Source: Lichenostomus cassidix (Eukaryota; Chordata; Aves; Passeriformes; Meliphagidae). Taken from it: DNA of 64,000 nucleotides. The position numbers and the translations under genes are program-made. Positions 1 through 12,270 of the stretch are shown here, piece after piece. How positions within the stretch are numbered: the first letter of the stretch is position 1; each line of letters opens with the position of its first letter. The stretch covers positions 48,661,850 through 48,725,849 of the forward strand of contig CM039183.1 of NCBI GenBank assembly GCA_008360975.2, given 5' to 3'. A model generated the notes under the pieces. That model did no database searches. It was not told the DNA's origin and worked only from the letters and a program-made list of their open reading frames with translations.

Positions 1-181
1 CAGGAATATGATTTGTTATGTTTCATAAGTAGATGAGTTTGCTTTTCTAAATACCCTGGCAGCAACAGATTTGTCAATATCTTGCATTATATTTTTGAAA
101 TGGCCTTTCAATTACTTTAATTGTGGTTTGTTTGATTTTTTTTTTCTCTCCTTCTCTCTCCCTCCTTTATTCTCTCTATAG

Positions 182-281
182 ATTCTGGGACTTTTCCAAG
201 CCTAATCCTTTGCTGGAAACAGTTGAGCATCATACTGAATTTACATGTGGTCTGGATTTAAGTCTTCACAACCGTGGTCAG
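182..281 (+). CDS. PEX7: PEX7 penultimate coding exon
   Basis: The exon is preceded by a long pyrimidine tract ending in TATAG at 177-181 and followed by the donor GTAAGA at 282. It is 100 nt long: the first base completes a codon split with the upstream exon, and 33 whole codons follow, so it ends in phase 0. The peptide runs from FWDFSKPNP to SLHNRGQ and includes the [13 protein letters not shown] motif typical of PEX7. It forms the last strands of blade 6 and the start of the closing blade of the WD40 propeller. Reading through the donor meets a stop at 410, which supports splicing here. Confidence 0.93.
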
Positions 282-850
282 GTAAGAGCTGGGATGAATT
301 TACATTTCACTCGCCTGTTACAGCCATGGTGGTCATGGCTGGACTGTAGGACTGAGATCCAGAATAAGTCACCAGATTGCAGTAAGCTTCTGGAAGTGAG
401 TCTGGCTTAATGCTTATTAAATAAACCTAATTTCAGGTCCATTTTTATTTGTAAAGCAGTTCCTTGCATTGGGTAGGAGAGGAGGGCAGGACAGACAAGA
501 TTGCAAAATCAGATAACTGAAAGCCACAGTGTGTTCCGGCAAACTGAAGTATTTTGTTTCAGAAGGAAGAGTAGTAGAGAAGAGTCTAGAATGCTAAGCT
601 GAGATACAGAGCCTTCTTCCATCTACTTAAATTGCCAAGTTAAACATTGATAGTGTCACACATGATGCCTAGACCTCATTTGGCTACTGTTTGGAGGACT
701 AGGACAGGCTTAATCTGTGGTTGAAATTCTAAACCCTCAGCTATTAATGTGAACAAGTAGAAACTATTTTATCAGTGGCACTTATTTATGTACTGATTCT
801 GTAAGGAGTCTCCTTGTGTTGCTACAGTTGTTTCTATTTCATAAACAGAG

Positions 851-906
851 GGGTTTTTTTTTTTGCAGTATGAACGGTTTGGGTTTTTTTGTAGTACGAA
901 TGGTTT
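851..906. repeat. Two-copy 30-bp tandem duplication with poly-T
   Basis: The stretch 851-880 (GGG, T-run, GCAGTATGAACGG) is followed immediately by a diverged copy at 881-906 (GGG, T-run, GTAGTACGAATGG). The copies differ at a few positions, all transitions or T-run length changes, so the duplication is not very recent. It lies in the PEX7 intron with no evident function. Confidence 0.7.
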
Positions 907-2099
907 TTTCAGAAAAGAGACTCTGAAAACCTGAAATTAACTATTTGCTTTAAAATCAGAAAGCCTTTAGTTTTCCCAAAAAAATTACTGGAGTCAAGTT
1001 AACTGTTCCTAATGCACTATTTAATGTGCCACAGATGTGATTTGCATCTGGAATCTTCTCAAATTCACAGTAAAATGAATTTTTTACCCCAGATAAAAAT
1101 TACTTTTATCATCTGCATTCAAATTCTGTTCGGACAAGGCAAATTAAAAGCATTGTAATTTCTGCTGGTGAAAGGACACAGGAGAAAGGTATAAGTTTGG
1201 CAAAATACTTAGCTTACTGCATGTGGAACCATTCTAGCCAAATGCTGGCTTGATGGGTTTTCTGCCTGGGTTGTTGTTCTGTAAAATCTGTTGCTTCAGT
1301 GGTGCTGCAGTAACTCTTCCCAAGGCCGTGCTGGGAACCATATAGGGGAATTTGTAAGGCTGAAAAAAGCTTTAAAGGTTCAGGTTATTTTTCATCAGTG
1401 CAAGGCGAGAACACTGAAAGGCCAGTTGCTGAGGATTGAAACTTCAGAGTGACTGCATAGATATGATTTTGGCTGCACGGGGTCCAGAGGGAGCAGCAAG
1501 TACAGCTTAGTATGTTTAGGGCCTCACAGTGCCACAGCAGTGCATGTGCTGAGTCCAGTTCAGTTTTCCTTGAAGTTGGTATGGGTTTTGCATTTGATTT
1601 ATATGAGGAGAGAAGATTTTTCTTTTATTTTGTATTGAGGTTGTGATTACTTAGACTCTAAGCCCATTGCTTCATGGAAGATAATAATTGAAAGAAAACT
1701 GCTGCACATGCACTTGTATGTGTGTATGAAAAAAGGAAAATAGTGATGTGCATATTCACCAGCATTAGGACATTTGTGCATTCAGGTATCTTTTGTTCCA
1801 CGCAGAAATTCTACAAGTCTGATGTTGGACTGAGCACAGAAAATCTGTAGATCTGGGGTACATACTGATATTTACTGCATGCCAATGTGCGTTCCAGACA
1901 GAAGTTTGGCATTTGCAACAGATTTGATATCCCTCTGGTTTTTTCCATTGAGTTGATTTAATGTATTGTGAGAGTTGGATATCACACCAATGCAAAATGT
2001 GAATGTTTTGTTTTTTAAAAGAAGTTTAAAAACTTGTGATAAAATTAAACTCTCACTACATTAAAGAGTGAACACAAGGGAAACATAATCCCCATTTTT

Positions 2100-2613
2100 A
2101 AAGGAAGACCCATGAGACACCACCTTGAGTACTTTGTTCAGCTCTGAATAGGACATGGACCTGTTGGAATGAGTCCAGAGAAAGGCTATGAAGTTGATCA
2201 GAGGGCTGAAGCATCTCTCATATGAAGACGGGCTGAGAGAGTTGGGGTTGTTCAGCCTGGAGAAGAGAAGGCTCCAGGGAGACTGTGTAGCAGCCTTCCA
2301 GTACCTAAAGGAATCCCCCAAGAGAGCTGGAGAGAAACTTTTTACAAGGACATGTAGTGATAGGACAAGGGCTAATGTCTTCGAACTGAGAGATCATTGA
2401 GTTAGGAAGGTACAAGGAAGAAATTCTTTACTGTCAGGCTGATGAGACACTGGAACAAGGTTACCCAGAGTTGTTGATGAAAGTGTTCAACACCAGGCTG
2501 AAAGGGACTTTGAATAACCTGGTCTAGTGAAAGGTCTCCCCATGTATGTCAGGGGTTTGGAACTAGATGATCTTTAAGGTCTCTTCTAGCCCAAACTATT
2601 CTATAATTCTATG
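2100..2613 (+). mobile_element. CR1 LINE, 3'-end fragment
   Basis: About 500 bp match the 3' end of the CR1 non-LTR retrotransposon as I remember it. The order of landmarks is right: GGACATGGACCTGTTGGAATGAGTCC, then a GCATCTCTCATATGAAGA block, GTTCAGCCTGGAGAAGAGAAGG, GTGATAGGACAAGGGC, the GGAACTAGATGATCTTTAAGGTC block and the terminal ATTCTATAATTCTATGA octamer-type repeat. CR1 copies are usually 5'-truncated and end in such octamers instead of poly-A. It has many substitutions and no intact reverse-transcriptase frame, so it is an inert relic inside the PEX7 intron. Confidence 0.9.
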
Positions 2614-5027
2614 AACTTTTCTTGAATAGTTGCTTCCAGTATGAGTACTTGGAGTCTTTCCCTGGCTTCTGCATCCATCCAACAAAGACAATTTGCTTAA
2701 ATTTTATGCTGCTATTCCCAGTATGTAGGTTGCCTTTATATCTGTTCTCTATCAATCTGAGAATGAGCTCCATTGTTTGTTTTCTTCATGTATTTGCATC
2801 ATGTGTGCTTTATAAGGAGTTACGACTTGAGATTTGAACTGCTTCTCTCCTCCAGGGAGAAAGAGAAGGAGGATCCAGGGAAAATGCAGGGTATTTTATT
2901 CATAATGGACAAGCTATTAATTTATACTCAGATTAAGTACCGTTGTGGTCATTAACCTTTGCTTTCATTCTTAATGATATTTTTGTTGTCTAGACAGATT
3001 ATGTTTTCTTTGTCTTTGCACAGTGAACTTCAACATTTGTGAAGTATTTTTTACATGTCAAGGAAGAAATTATCTGCACTATTGAAAGAGTGTTCAGAAT
3101 AGACACCGTGATTAAATAGCTAGTAATCTAGGAATCACAAGACGTTCCTGTGGAACCAATTGAGCTTTGAACAGAACCCACAGGCAGAGCAGGTACATGC
3201 AGGCAAGCTGGTTCTTGTGCTAAGGGAGGCAACATGTGGAGAGAGATCTGGTCATAAGGAATGTGAAGAGACCCACTAGTATTAACTAGATGAAACAGAA
3301 AACTCCTTTGTGCTTAATTAAAGATTGTAGTATCTATTTTGGAGTATCTGCCTGTATGTAAAGTAAGTGTTTTTTGAAAGCTTTATCTTTTGAAAATCAG
3401 ATGTTGTTTGGTCTGAGCTTTTTTTCCCCACCATAATGTTAGTGTCAGGTTCATAGTAATTTGAGACAACAAACTTTCAGGTGCATAGAAAAATGTGTAT
3501 TTTGCAGTGCTAAGCATTCACAGAAATGACCCTCATGATATTCAGGGTATTTCTCTGTTAAACTGCAAGTGCTGATATGAGAGTTGCCAGGCAGGTTTTC
3601 CAGGAGAAAATATTCCCAATTCCAGCTTTCAGCCAAAGTAGTCTTGGCACACATGAGAACAGTGATAAGATCCTAAGCATCAATAATCTTTTAAATTTGT
3701 GATGGCGTTTAGTATTAAGAGCTGAGCAAATCTCTTCACCCTGTCAGCAACATTAAGAGTATGCAGTTTTTTAAACCAGTTAGTTCTTCCCAAAGTTTAG
3801 GGGTCAGAAAAACAATCAAAGTTTGTTTCTTTGTATATACACTAATAGACTTAGGATGTATGTAGGGATTTAAAAAATGGCAATCAGCCATAAACTATTC
3901 CTTGTTTGGGGTTGTTAATTCTAGACCTCATAGTAGGGTTGTGCTCTGTAGCTCATTGGATTTCTTACTTCTCTCCTGATACTTACTTTCCCTGTATGTG
4001 ACCTGTGAACGTTCTGATGAATAAAAATACAATACTCCTTAAGCCATCTCTTCCTGGAATTTTGCTGTGTTTACTTTCGTGTGCATGTGCTGTAGGTAAC
4101 TTCCTTTGATATTATTTCTGCAGCTTTATTTAAAAGCAGCCTTTTTCTTCTATTGTAAGTTGAATGCAATATGGGAGTCATGAATTAATTTTAAATATCT
4201 TTAGGCAGTCCATTAATGACAAAGATAGAAAGTACAGATCCTGTGAATATTCACTTCCTGTCTTGATTCCGAAATTATTTCTGTAAGTGTATAAAGAATA
4301 GAAAATACACGTGTGTCATGAATATCTTTAAATTGTGGACAAAAAGATAGCCAATCCTTTCTGTTGCAGTTCTAAAACTATTTTCCCTAACACAAGTGTA
4401 AGAAAAACTGAAGCTCTGAATTTTGTCTGAAAATCTTTTTTAGCTACAACTCACATGTGTTCTGAACTCTGTAAGGCAGCCAGTGGAAAGTATAAATTAC
4501 TGTTTTACATGGAGTCAGGCTTTCTGTTGTGCTCCTGAGAACAGGATTACGTATCTAATGGGAGCAGGAGAGGAATCTTTCAATTTCTCTATACTTCTAT
4601 GCTATGAACAATGACATTCCTGAACTGCAAGGATGTGTGATTTTCGGTGGGAGTGATGGCAAGGGGTGTAGTGGCTTAGAGCTCTTGGTATGTGAAAAGC
4701 ACATTAGACATCTGTGAAGTTCCAGATCGGAACAGGACTCCAGAATGTACAGTGCTGAGGTGCTCCCTTTGGAAATTAAAAATGTTCAGCTCCAAATAAG
4801 AAGGAACCAAATGTCAGTTCTCTAGTTCAAAATCATCTGTTATCTGAATGCATGGTGGAGTCTAGGCTTTAATTATGTACAACACAAAAAGTAATTACCT
4901 AGGATTTGCACCTACTGTGGTTGTGTGCATTAGAATCGTAATGACACTACAAATGGCAGCTGTCTGTTTAAATAGGTATTTTTGTTAACAAATTTGGGAG
5001 GAAACTTGTTTCCCCCAGCCCTCTGTC

Positions 5028-5130
5028 TGCATCTCCTGTTTTTCCCAATTCTCCCCATCCCACCTGGTGGGGTCAGGGTGAGTGAGCAGCAGTGTGGTAC
5101 TCATTTGCTGGCTGGGGTTAAACCAAGATA
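5028..5130 (+). mobile_element. Endogenous retrovirus LTR, 3' end remnant
   Basis: About 100 bp carry the CCCCATCCCACC...GGGG...GTGAGTGAGCAG...GTGTGGTACT...GGCTGGGGTTAAACCA series. The same series, in reverse complement, forms the 3' end of the fuller LTR at 37450-38018 in this window, so the two belong to the same family. Only the 3' terminal part remains here. There is no internal retroviral sequence. Confidence 0.75.
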
Positions 5131-8100
5131 CACTCACACACACCACCACATATTGTGGAGACAGTGATAGCACCAGTGTGGTACCCATGGCTCTTGTGCT
5201 CTGTGTTGCACTGGCCTTGTGAATCAGCCTTCCTGAACCTCCACTCTCTTCTCCCTAGAACAGCAGAGTATCACCAGTATGTTGTGCCAAACCACAGTCT
5301 GCTCCTTCCTTGTACCTGGCCAGTGGTAGCTAGAGCTGAGAAGAGATGCCTGCATCAGTCTGTTGATCCCATGAAACTGATGGTGTTCTGCACCACTAAA
5401 ATTTTAAAAGCTGTAATTTCTTACTAGTTGGAGGGAAGTCATAGCCAAACTGTATACACTTGAGCTGCATGTCCTGAAGGTAACTTGAAATCTCGTTCTA
5501 AATTCGTCCAGCTTTATGGTGAAATTTTTGATCATTGTCAAGTTTTGGTGTGCAGGTTTGTTCTGCTCCTTGTTTTCTTTGTGCAGCTTTTGCAGTTTGC
5601 TGCATTAGCTGTGCCAACACAGGAAGCAGAAGGGACAGGAGGGGCTGCAGAAGTTGGCTTAACCAGTATAGCCAAATATAAATGCAGATGATGTCTTTAG
5701 TAAGGCTGTTTGGCTATGTATTTTGCTGTTCATTTAAATTAATTGTGGATGCTCAAGAGGCCCAGAAATGTTGATTGTTCCATATAAAAGTGGGTTACAT
5801 CTTGTGGAAATGTACAGAAAAACAGACTTTGTCTGCTTTTTTCTTTTGATCGCTTGCTCTTAGCTTTTGCACTTAATTACCAAGGGTCTGATAGTTTCCA
5901 CCCAGCTGTTGTGGTTATCCCACTGCTATAATTATAACACTGTCTGTACTTCATTTTAGTCTCTCCTTATGGTTCTTCTCTAGGATACTACTAAAGTTAT
6001 GCAGTTTCTTTGATTCTTTGAGATAAAAAGAACCTGCTTACCTAATTTTAGAGTGGATTTTCTCATGAAAATATCAGAATTCACTAGCTGCAAATATTAA
6101 ACCAATCTAAATGCCTTACAGAGCTGGAGGGACTAAAAGAAGGTGACATTTCTTACTGGTGCTTATTGTATGTTTTCCCCAAACGCTGAAAATTAATCTT
6201 TCACTGTGTAAGTCAAAGCCAGCCACTCACGAATAATGGCCGCTCTTTACCATTATCAGCTAAAGTCTCTTGGTGTTTGGAAAGGTTTCTGCCAGGCATC
6301 ACAATTCTGTACAAGCTGGAAGTGTATGGAGAGGAAAATCAAATATGATACTCAAGTACTGGGAGGGATGGGAGACATGAGTTTCTTATTCAGGAAATGT
6401 GTTGCTCGTGCATTTTATTTGGTGCAGTGGCTTACAAATACCTGCTATTTCTATGAGCCCCATCTTTTAGTAAGTATAGTGGATTCTGTTTCTCTCCTGC
6501 TTGACCAGTAAATGTTAGAGAAGTCCTAGTGAATTGCATTAGTAAAACTCAGTGGAAGACAGCAGGATTTTGCAGCTGTTACTGTTTGGCTTATGGTTAT
6601 TTGTGATTATATCCCAAAAGGAAGGAAGTTAACTCTGAGGTGAAGGATGGAGGATTGGATAGGGTCATTGGAAAACACAGTTCCACTGATGTAAATTGAC
6701 TGCATTTGGGGTCACCAAGGTCAGTATCAGCCCAGAAAGGCATTTCACAGCTCTAGTATATCTTCTACTGAACTTACAATTGACTTACCAGTTAAAACCA
6801 GTTCTTGGAAGACTGAGGCAATGTCTTTCTCCTTATTTGGAGAGTGCAGAGAAATTGCTCTGAAATCTGGGAGGTTTCAAGGATTTTTCTCCAACCTGCA
6901 ACTCACATTTCCATTTCCTTTACAACTTACTGATGAAATGCACACTTGGAAGACTTGCATTTAGGAATGTGTGGCATGACTTCCAAGTCATCTTCCCACT
7001 GCCCATGTCAGGGAAACAAAACAAATGTTGAGACAGCTCTCTGCTTCTTCGATCAGTTCTTTGTGACATATCTTTGCTATGTGAAAAATAATGCCCCTCA
7101 AGTCTTTTATTTTTTTCCTTTCCTTTAGAAAGAAATGGATTTTGAAAGCAGTATTTGGAACTTCTGTTTCTGATTACTCCCGTTTGAACCTAGATCTTTA
7201 TAAGAAGTTACGGTCCGGGCTTTGTTTCATTTTGTCTTTATTGGAAATAATAATCAAATTAATGTGTGTTTTTTCAAAAGTAAATTTTAAAAAATATTGG
7301 TGTCACTGCACATTCAAAATAAAAAAAAATTACTTGCAAACTCCCATTACTTTCACTTTTGTGTAAAGGTTGGCATCATGTAGTTCTCTCTGGCAGCTGC
7401 TGATCAAACAGGCCACAGTAGTGGTCCAGATTTCCTAAAATAAAATAGGTCTTGAATGAATTTAAACTCATGCATGATCCATTATGCACTTGACCAGTTA
7501 GTTTTAATGTTCACCTGTGAAAACAATTTGATGAGTGGCAAATCTAATGTCTTGCTTTATCTTCACTTAATCTCCATCTCACATGCTTAGAGGATGTTCA
7601 GGATCCCTCAAAAATACGCAATAATGATATAAATAGACCATTAAATTCTCTTTGAGAAGGCACAGAAGATAAGAAACTGAAAGAGGAAGGAAAGTACAGC
7701 ATTAATGGGAGTCAAGAACTGAATAGTTTTTCTGCTGTCTCTTCTACAGAAGAAAAAGACAGGACTCATTTGAAAGTGGGATGGGGAAAAGCTGAGAAAT
7801 GGATCTCTCTCAGGCACATTTATGTATTATCATGTGATTCATTATGAGCACTCTGGAAGCTCAGTGGCACCAAGATAGTTCTGGAGATACTAATCTAGAG
7901 AGGACTGTACTTCGTTCTGATTAAACCCTTTCACAAAGGGTAATTGAACTCTTAAGTTTTTATTTGTTCTTTTGAATATATTTAATCTTGATTAGGGCTT
8001 GCAGATTTATTGTGCCTTCAAGTACTGAAAAAAAGTTAGTGGCTAACTTGGGAGTTTTCTGTTGTTCTCTTGCTTCTTCTGGGCAGTAAAGAGGCAGAAT

Positions 8101-11100
8101 GTCATGCAGGTAATTGCACTAGACTGAATGGATTGCCCTCGGGTGCTGGAAAAGGTCTAAGTCTATTGCAAGGCAAGATGATTGTGATGAATAGGAAACA
8201 GAGGGCCTGTCAAGGGAGTAAATCAGTTAGTGAGTCAATGGAAATGGCTCTGATAAATGAATGGATGTCAGTATTAAATCAGTCGGTGGAAAACATTGTT
8301 ATACTCTGGGACAAGGATAAACATTTCAATAAAATACAGGGTAGCTGTTTTAGTTGAGTTGAATTATGATTTTCTAGTCAAGCAATTAGCTTTCTGGGAT
8401 GACTGCAGTTTTTGATTTGTTTGCTTGCTTTTTGGCTTTACTTAAAGAGAAATACAGTGATCTCAATTTTTTGTACTTACTTTTGTACCTCTGCTGGCAG
8501 ATAAATTGGCATGATATTTATTCTGCAGTAATAGCAGTACCCTTTAGTATATATGCTAGTAGTGCAACTTGGCTACTGAAATAAAAGCATTAAAGACAAG
8601 TAATAAATGTGATTTTGTTAGGCTGCCCTTATCCCATGTAGCTTTAGTTACAATGAAAATTACCAGGCTTAGAATAGAAGAACTATTTGCATTACTTCTT
8701 GATGTAGTTTACCAGGCAGTGCAACATAAAATATTCTTGTTTTACAATTAAGCTCTAGTTATTCTCCTTTTCTGGGCAATTCCTGATAGTTAAAAGTTGC
8801 TATAGTAAAACTGCATTCTATAGTTACAAGAGTATTCTTAAATGATAATGAAAGTTGCATGGCATACTGAAATATACCATGCAAAATAATCAATAGTATA
8901 AGCATATTATCGTTTATACAGTTCTTTGCAACTGAAATAAACTGTCCTCTACTTTGTTGGCATGTCAGTTTAAAAAGAAAATATCATGCACCGTCTAAAA
9001 ACTGACATCAGTGAGATTTGTTTGAATCTCAGAGTAAAATTTGTCCCCAAGAGAGCAGACATTTTTTACAGGAAGACAAATCTCTATCCCTTCATGTTCC
9101 TAATGACAAGGACTTTTATCAGGTATGCAAATAAAGTGTGAGTCCATTTTCAGTTTTTCTTTGTCTTCATCCCACCACAGGAGGATTTTTCTCCACCTGT
9201 CAATAACTTCATCTCATTGATCAAGATATAAACTCTAGGAACTTGCAGCTTTTTGTATGCTATATTTATTTACTGTGGTGTGCTGAATGAACCCTCATCC
9301 CATGAAATTTCTACCTCTATTTTAATATTTAAATTAAGTAGCATTCAGTTTATTTAACAAAAAAAAAGCTGAAGTGCTTCAAAGTATGTATTAAAAAGAG
9401 CCAAATGTCACAGGAGACCTGACATTTCTAAATACTTTTGAAGCACTTATAGTCAATATCCCGTGTTCCCCCCCTTCTAGGGAAAGGCACTTAACTGTCC
9501 TAAGACCACTGTATAAGACAGGGCATAAGATAAAAGGCAAAATGCAAGAAGACATTTTGTAAACAGATTCAGTGGCTGCACGAACAGGTCCTTTTCTTTA
9601 TCTCAGGATTCATCTTAGTCATTTGTATTTGAGGCAGTGACAATCTCTGAGCTAATGCAAAGGGGCATGTAGCAGCTTTCCCTCAGTGAATGCTGGCCGC
9701 TGCACTCTTAGCTTATAGTTGCCCCCTTTCTCTGACAGTGTTGGCTGTATTTTGGAGAAGATATGCTATTTCATTTTTTAATGCTCTTCCATGCTGATAT
9801 GTCCCAGTTTCCCATAGATACCTGTTTGCTGTACTTTGCATGTGTGTTTTCATCAAGGTTTCTGATATCAGTATTCCATTGCGGACTTCCTGCTGCACAG
9901 AACTTGATTCACTGTTACTTACTGTAGCTTTTGTTTTCCTCTTGTTGGCTGGCTATGTTTTCTCCTTTCATGTGATATCATTAAGTCAACGAGTTGGGCA
10001 ACTTATCACAAGTGATCCTTTTCAAACTCTTTTAATATCCCCTGTTTATTTTTAGTGTTGCTAGATTAAATGGTTCGCTAACAATATTTGTTCAGAGGCG
10101 ATTTCAGGGATGCTAATTACGGTGATAACAGGTGGGAATTCCCGTGGGATATTTTCCAAATGTTATTTCTGTTTCTTGTTTCTTCGCAAAAATGGAAAGT
10201 ATTGCCTATAGAGCATTGATCTATAGCTGTGGAGAATAGTAAAAAACCTGCAGTTTATTGCCAGTTTCTACACAGCATTTAGTGGAAAACACAAATTTTA
10301 ATTTTGGTGTGATTTGGGAGACTGCAATGCAGCAGAACATTATGCTACAAAATGCTCTATTATGTCGTATGAATAGACAGACATGTCGTCAAGAGTTTTT
10401 TTGACCCATTTAGATGTATATGGAAAGCACTTCAAATAACTAACTAGAACCAGCTAAGGAAGCAATAAAAATGAATAATAGTGCAATATAGTAAACGCAA
10501 AATGGACTAATTATAGTCTGAAATCAAATACTGTAGTTGGATTTCCAAATTTTTAGTGTGCAGCTGTCAATTCTGGCTCTAGAAGAGAAAAGGAATTGCA
10601 GTTTGCAGCAGAAGGAAGCTTGTTGTGCAGAGGATCCAGCACTGTATCTTTTGTGATCCCAACTGGAAATGACATTGTAAAGATAATGCAATATGGATTT
10701 AGCCAGATTTACTGGCATTTATTTGTGGACTTCATCATCTTTTTCTTTTTAGCTCTCCTGTTTTTTCTGTTGCCTTAGTTCTTGTCTTCCGCAATATTTT
10801 GTGGATATATATGATAGACCCTCTTCCTGAGCAATTGTCAGTGTTGTTAACTCTTTCACTTTGTTATAGACTCTAAATTGCATTTTCAATTAATTTTCAA
10901 ATCTAAAGCATTCTGTAGTCTTCTTCCTTGGAATCTTATTATTTATTTAAATCTTTTAATGCTAATAGACTTAGGTTAACCTTCTTGGTTTTCTGGTTTT
11001 AAGTTCAAGCCTTCATCTAGAATAGAGCTTGGGACTTTGAATTCAGAAAAGTTTCAGTTATACTGGAATCAGTCACTGTGTTTATAAGATGCTTTTGCCA

Positions 11101-11776
11101 CAAGTGGCACCACTTCTTCCCAGACCAGTTGGGTCTAGGGAGTGCTTGAAGCAGCAATATGGCCCCTGAATCTCAATGCTCAGCAAATAGACATCTCTCT
11201 TCTCAACAATAGGCAGTGATCTCATATCTTACCAAGTGTGAGACTGAAATTCTGACTTAATTCTTCAGGTAACTTCCTGTATAATTTTGTTGAACTTTTT
11301 AGTTTTCCATTCCTCAGCACCGGGCATTAGGAGAATGTCTGTAACGAATTTCTGTACCTGCCAGTAAAAGAAAGTTGTTCAGACCTGGTCAGGAAGTGTT
11401 TAGGTATTATGGTAAAAGGGTCCTAAGACTCTATAAAGAGAAGAAACAAGGTCTGGACTTTTGCGGTGTCCTTCCTTAATTTAATTTTCAGTTGTGTTCT
11501 TTTGCCTGTTTGGACAACCAGTTGAAACCCAAAGGTTTCCCTGCTTTTCTCATGGGGAGTTTGAAAAATAGAAGGTTGTTAATTTTCATGTTTCTCAGTG
11601 AAGGTAATGTTTAAAAAAAAAAAACAAACCAAAACCAATTTCATTATTACATAATATTGAAGCATTGTAAGCCAGAGAGCTGACTGGTATTAAATCCACA
11701 ATATGCATTAAGTTCCTGTGGTTTTTGTAAAAATGATACTTATGAAGGATCTAAATAGATTCTGTTTGCTTTATAG

Positions 11777-11845
11777 GTGGTGGACTGTGCTTGGGATGAA
11801 CTTGTCAAGATCTATACTCCATCGTGTCTGGCAGTTCCTGTTTAG
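11777..11845 (+). CDS. PEX7: PEX7 terminal coding exon
   Basis: The acceptor TTGCTTTATAG precedes a phase-0 exon of 22 codons plus the TAG stop at 11843-11845. The peptide VVDCAWDELVKIYTPSCLAVPV aligns with the C-terminus of mammalian PEX7, where a conserved DC-W-DE core is followed by KIY and a short hydrophobic end. The WDE residues close the last WD40 blade. Joining it to the exon at 182-281 gives a continuous frame ending in the usual position for the family, so the gene appears intact at its 3' end. Confidence 0.93.
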   Translation: MVDCAWDELVKIYTPSCLAVPV

Positions 11846-12270
11846 AAGAGAAGATTATCTGACACGCCAGGAACCTTTTGCTCTTCCCCCACAATGAGAC
11901 TTGTGCTGAAGTGTCAACAGTGTCACTAATCTTAGTGTCTCTTTCTAAGTAAAACCACTTGAATGGAGTGTTGTGCACTTGAACATGTGGAGACTTTAGG
12001 GCTTGGTTTACTGTACAGGTTGTACTTGAACTTGCAAAATGTTCAACAACTACTCAATGGCTGAAGAGTGGCCATAGCAGATATGAGTGGTGTCTTCAGA
12101 GTTGAATCACCAACATGAGTTTGTGATCTGTCTGGCTAATGATGAGAGCAGAGGCCTGGATTTTCCTGTTCCTTATAAAGATTAAAAATAACTGGCAAGT
12201 GTATTTTGGGATAATGTCACTGTAGAAAAGAAAGGAAAAGAAAATAAAGGCTCTTTACTGTAAAGTACTG
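11846..12270 (+). other. PEX7: PEX7 3' UTR with poly(A) signal
   Basis: Non-coding sequence follows the stop. A canonical AATAAA lies at 12243-12248, followed within about 30 bases by T/GT-rich sequence (TGTAAAGTACTGTAATGTC), a reasonable cleavage context. The exact cleavage point cannot be read from sequence alone. Confidence 0.6.

Larger units (their letters stand above)
282..11776 (+). other. PEX7: PEX7 last intron
   Basis: This is a long AT-rich intron with donor GTAAGA at 282 and acceptor TTTATAG ending at 11776. It contains a CR1 fragment (about 2100-2613), an LTR 3' remnant (about 5028-5130), a 30-bp tandem duplication (851-906) and a T/A-rich run at about 11609. All open frames inside are under 100 codons and none resembles a known protein. 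I see no RNA gene in it. Confidence 0.85.
1..12270 (+). other. PEX7: PEX7 gene, 3' portion (last intron, last two coding exons, 3' UTR)
   Basis: This is the 3' end of the gene for peroxin 7, the cytosolic WD40-repeat receptor that binds the N-terminal PTS2 signal of peroxisomal matrix enzymes and delivers them to the PEX5L/PEX13/PEX14 docking machinery. Seen directly: two exons with good splice borders that encode, in order, the FWDFSKP...ETVEHHTEF...GLDLSL segment and the short VVDCAWDE...KIY terminus, which I recognise as the last WD40 blade of PEX7. The ATG and earlier exons lie left of the window. The penultimate intron (282-11776) is about 11.5 kb. The gene is followed on the same strand by SLC35D3, as in other amniotes. 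Loss of PEX7 in humans causes rhizomelic chondrodysplasia punctata type 1 (known for the family, not from this sequence). Confidence 0.93.
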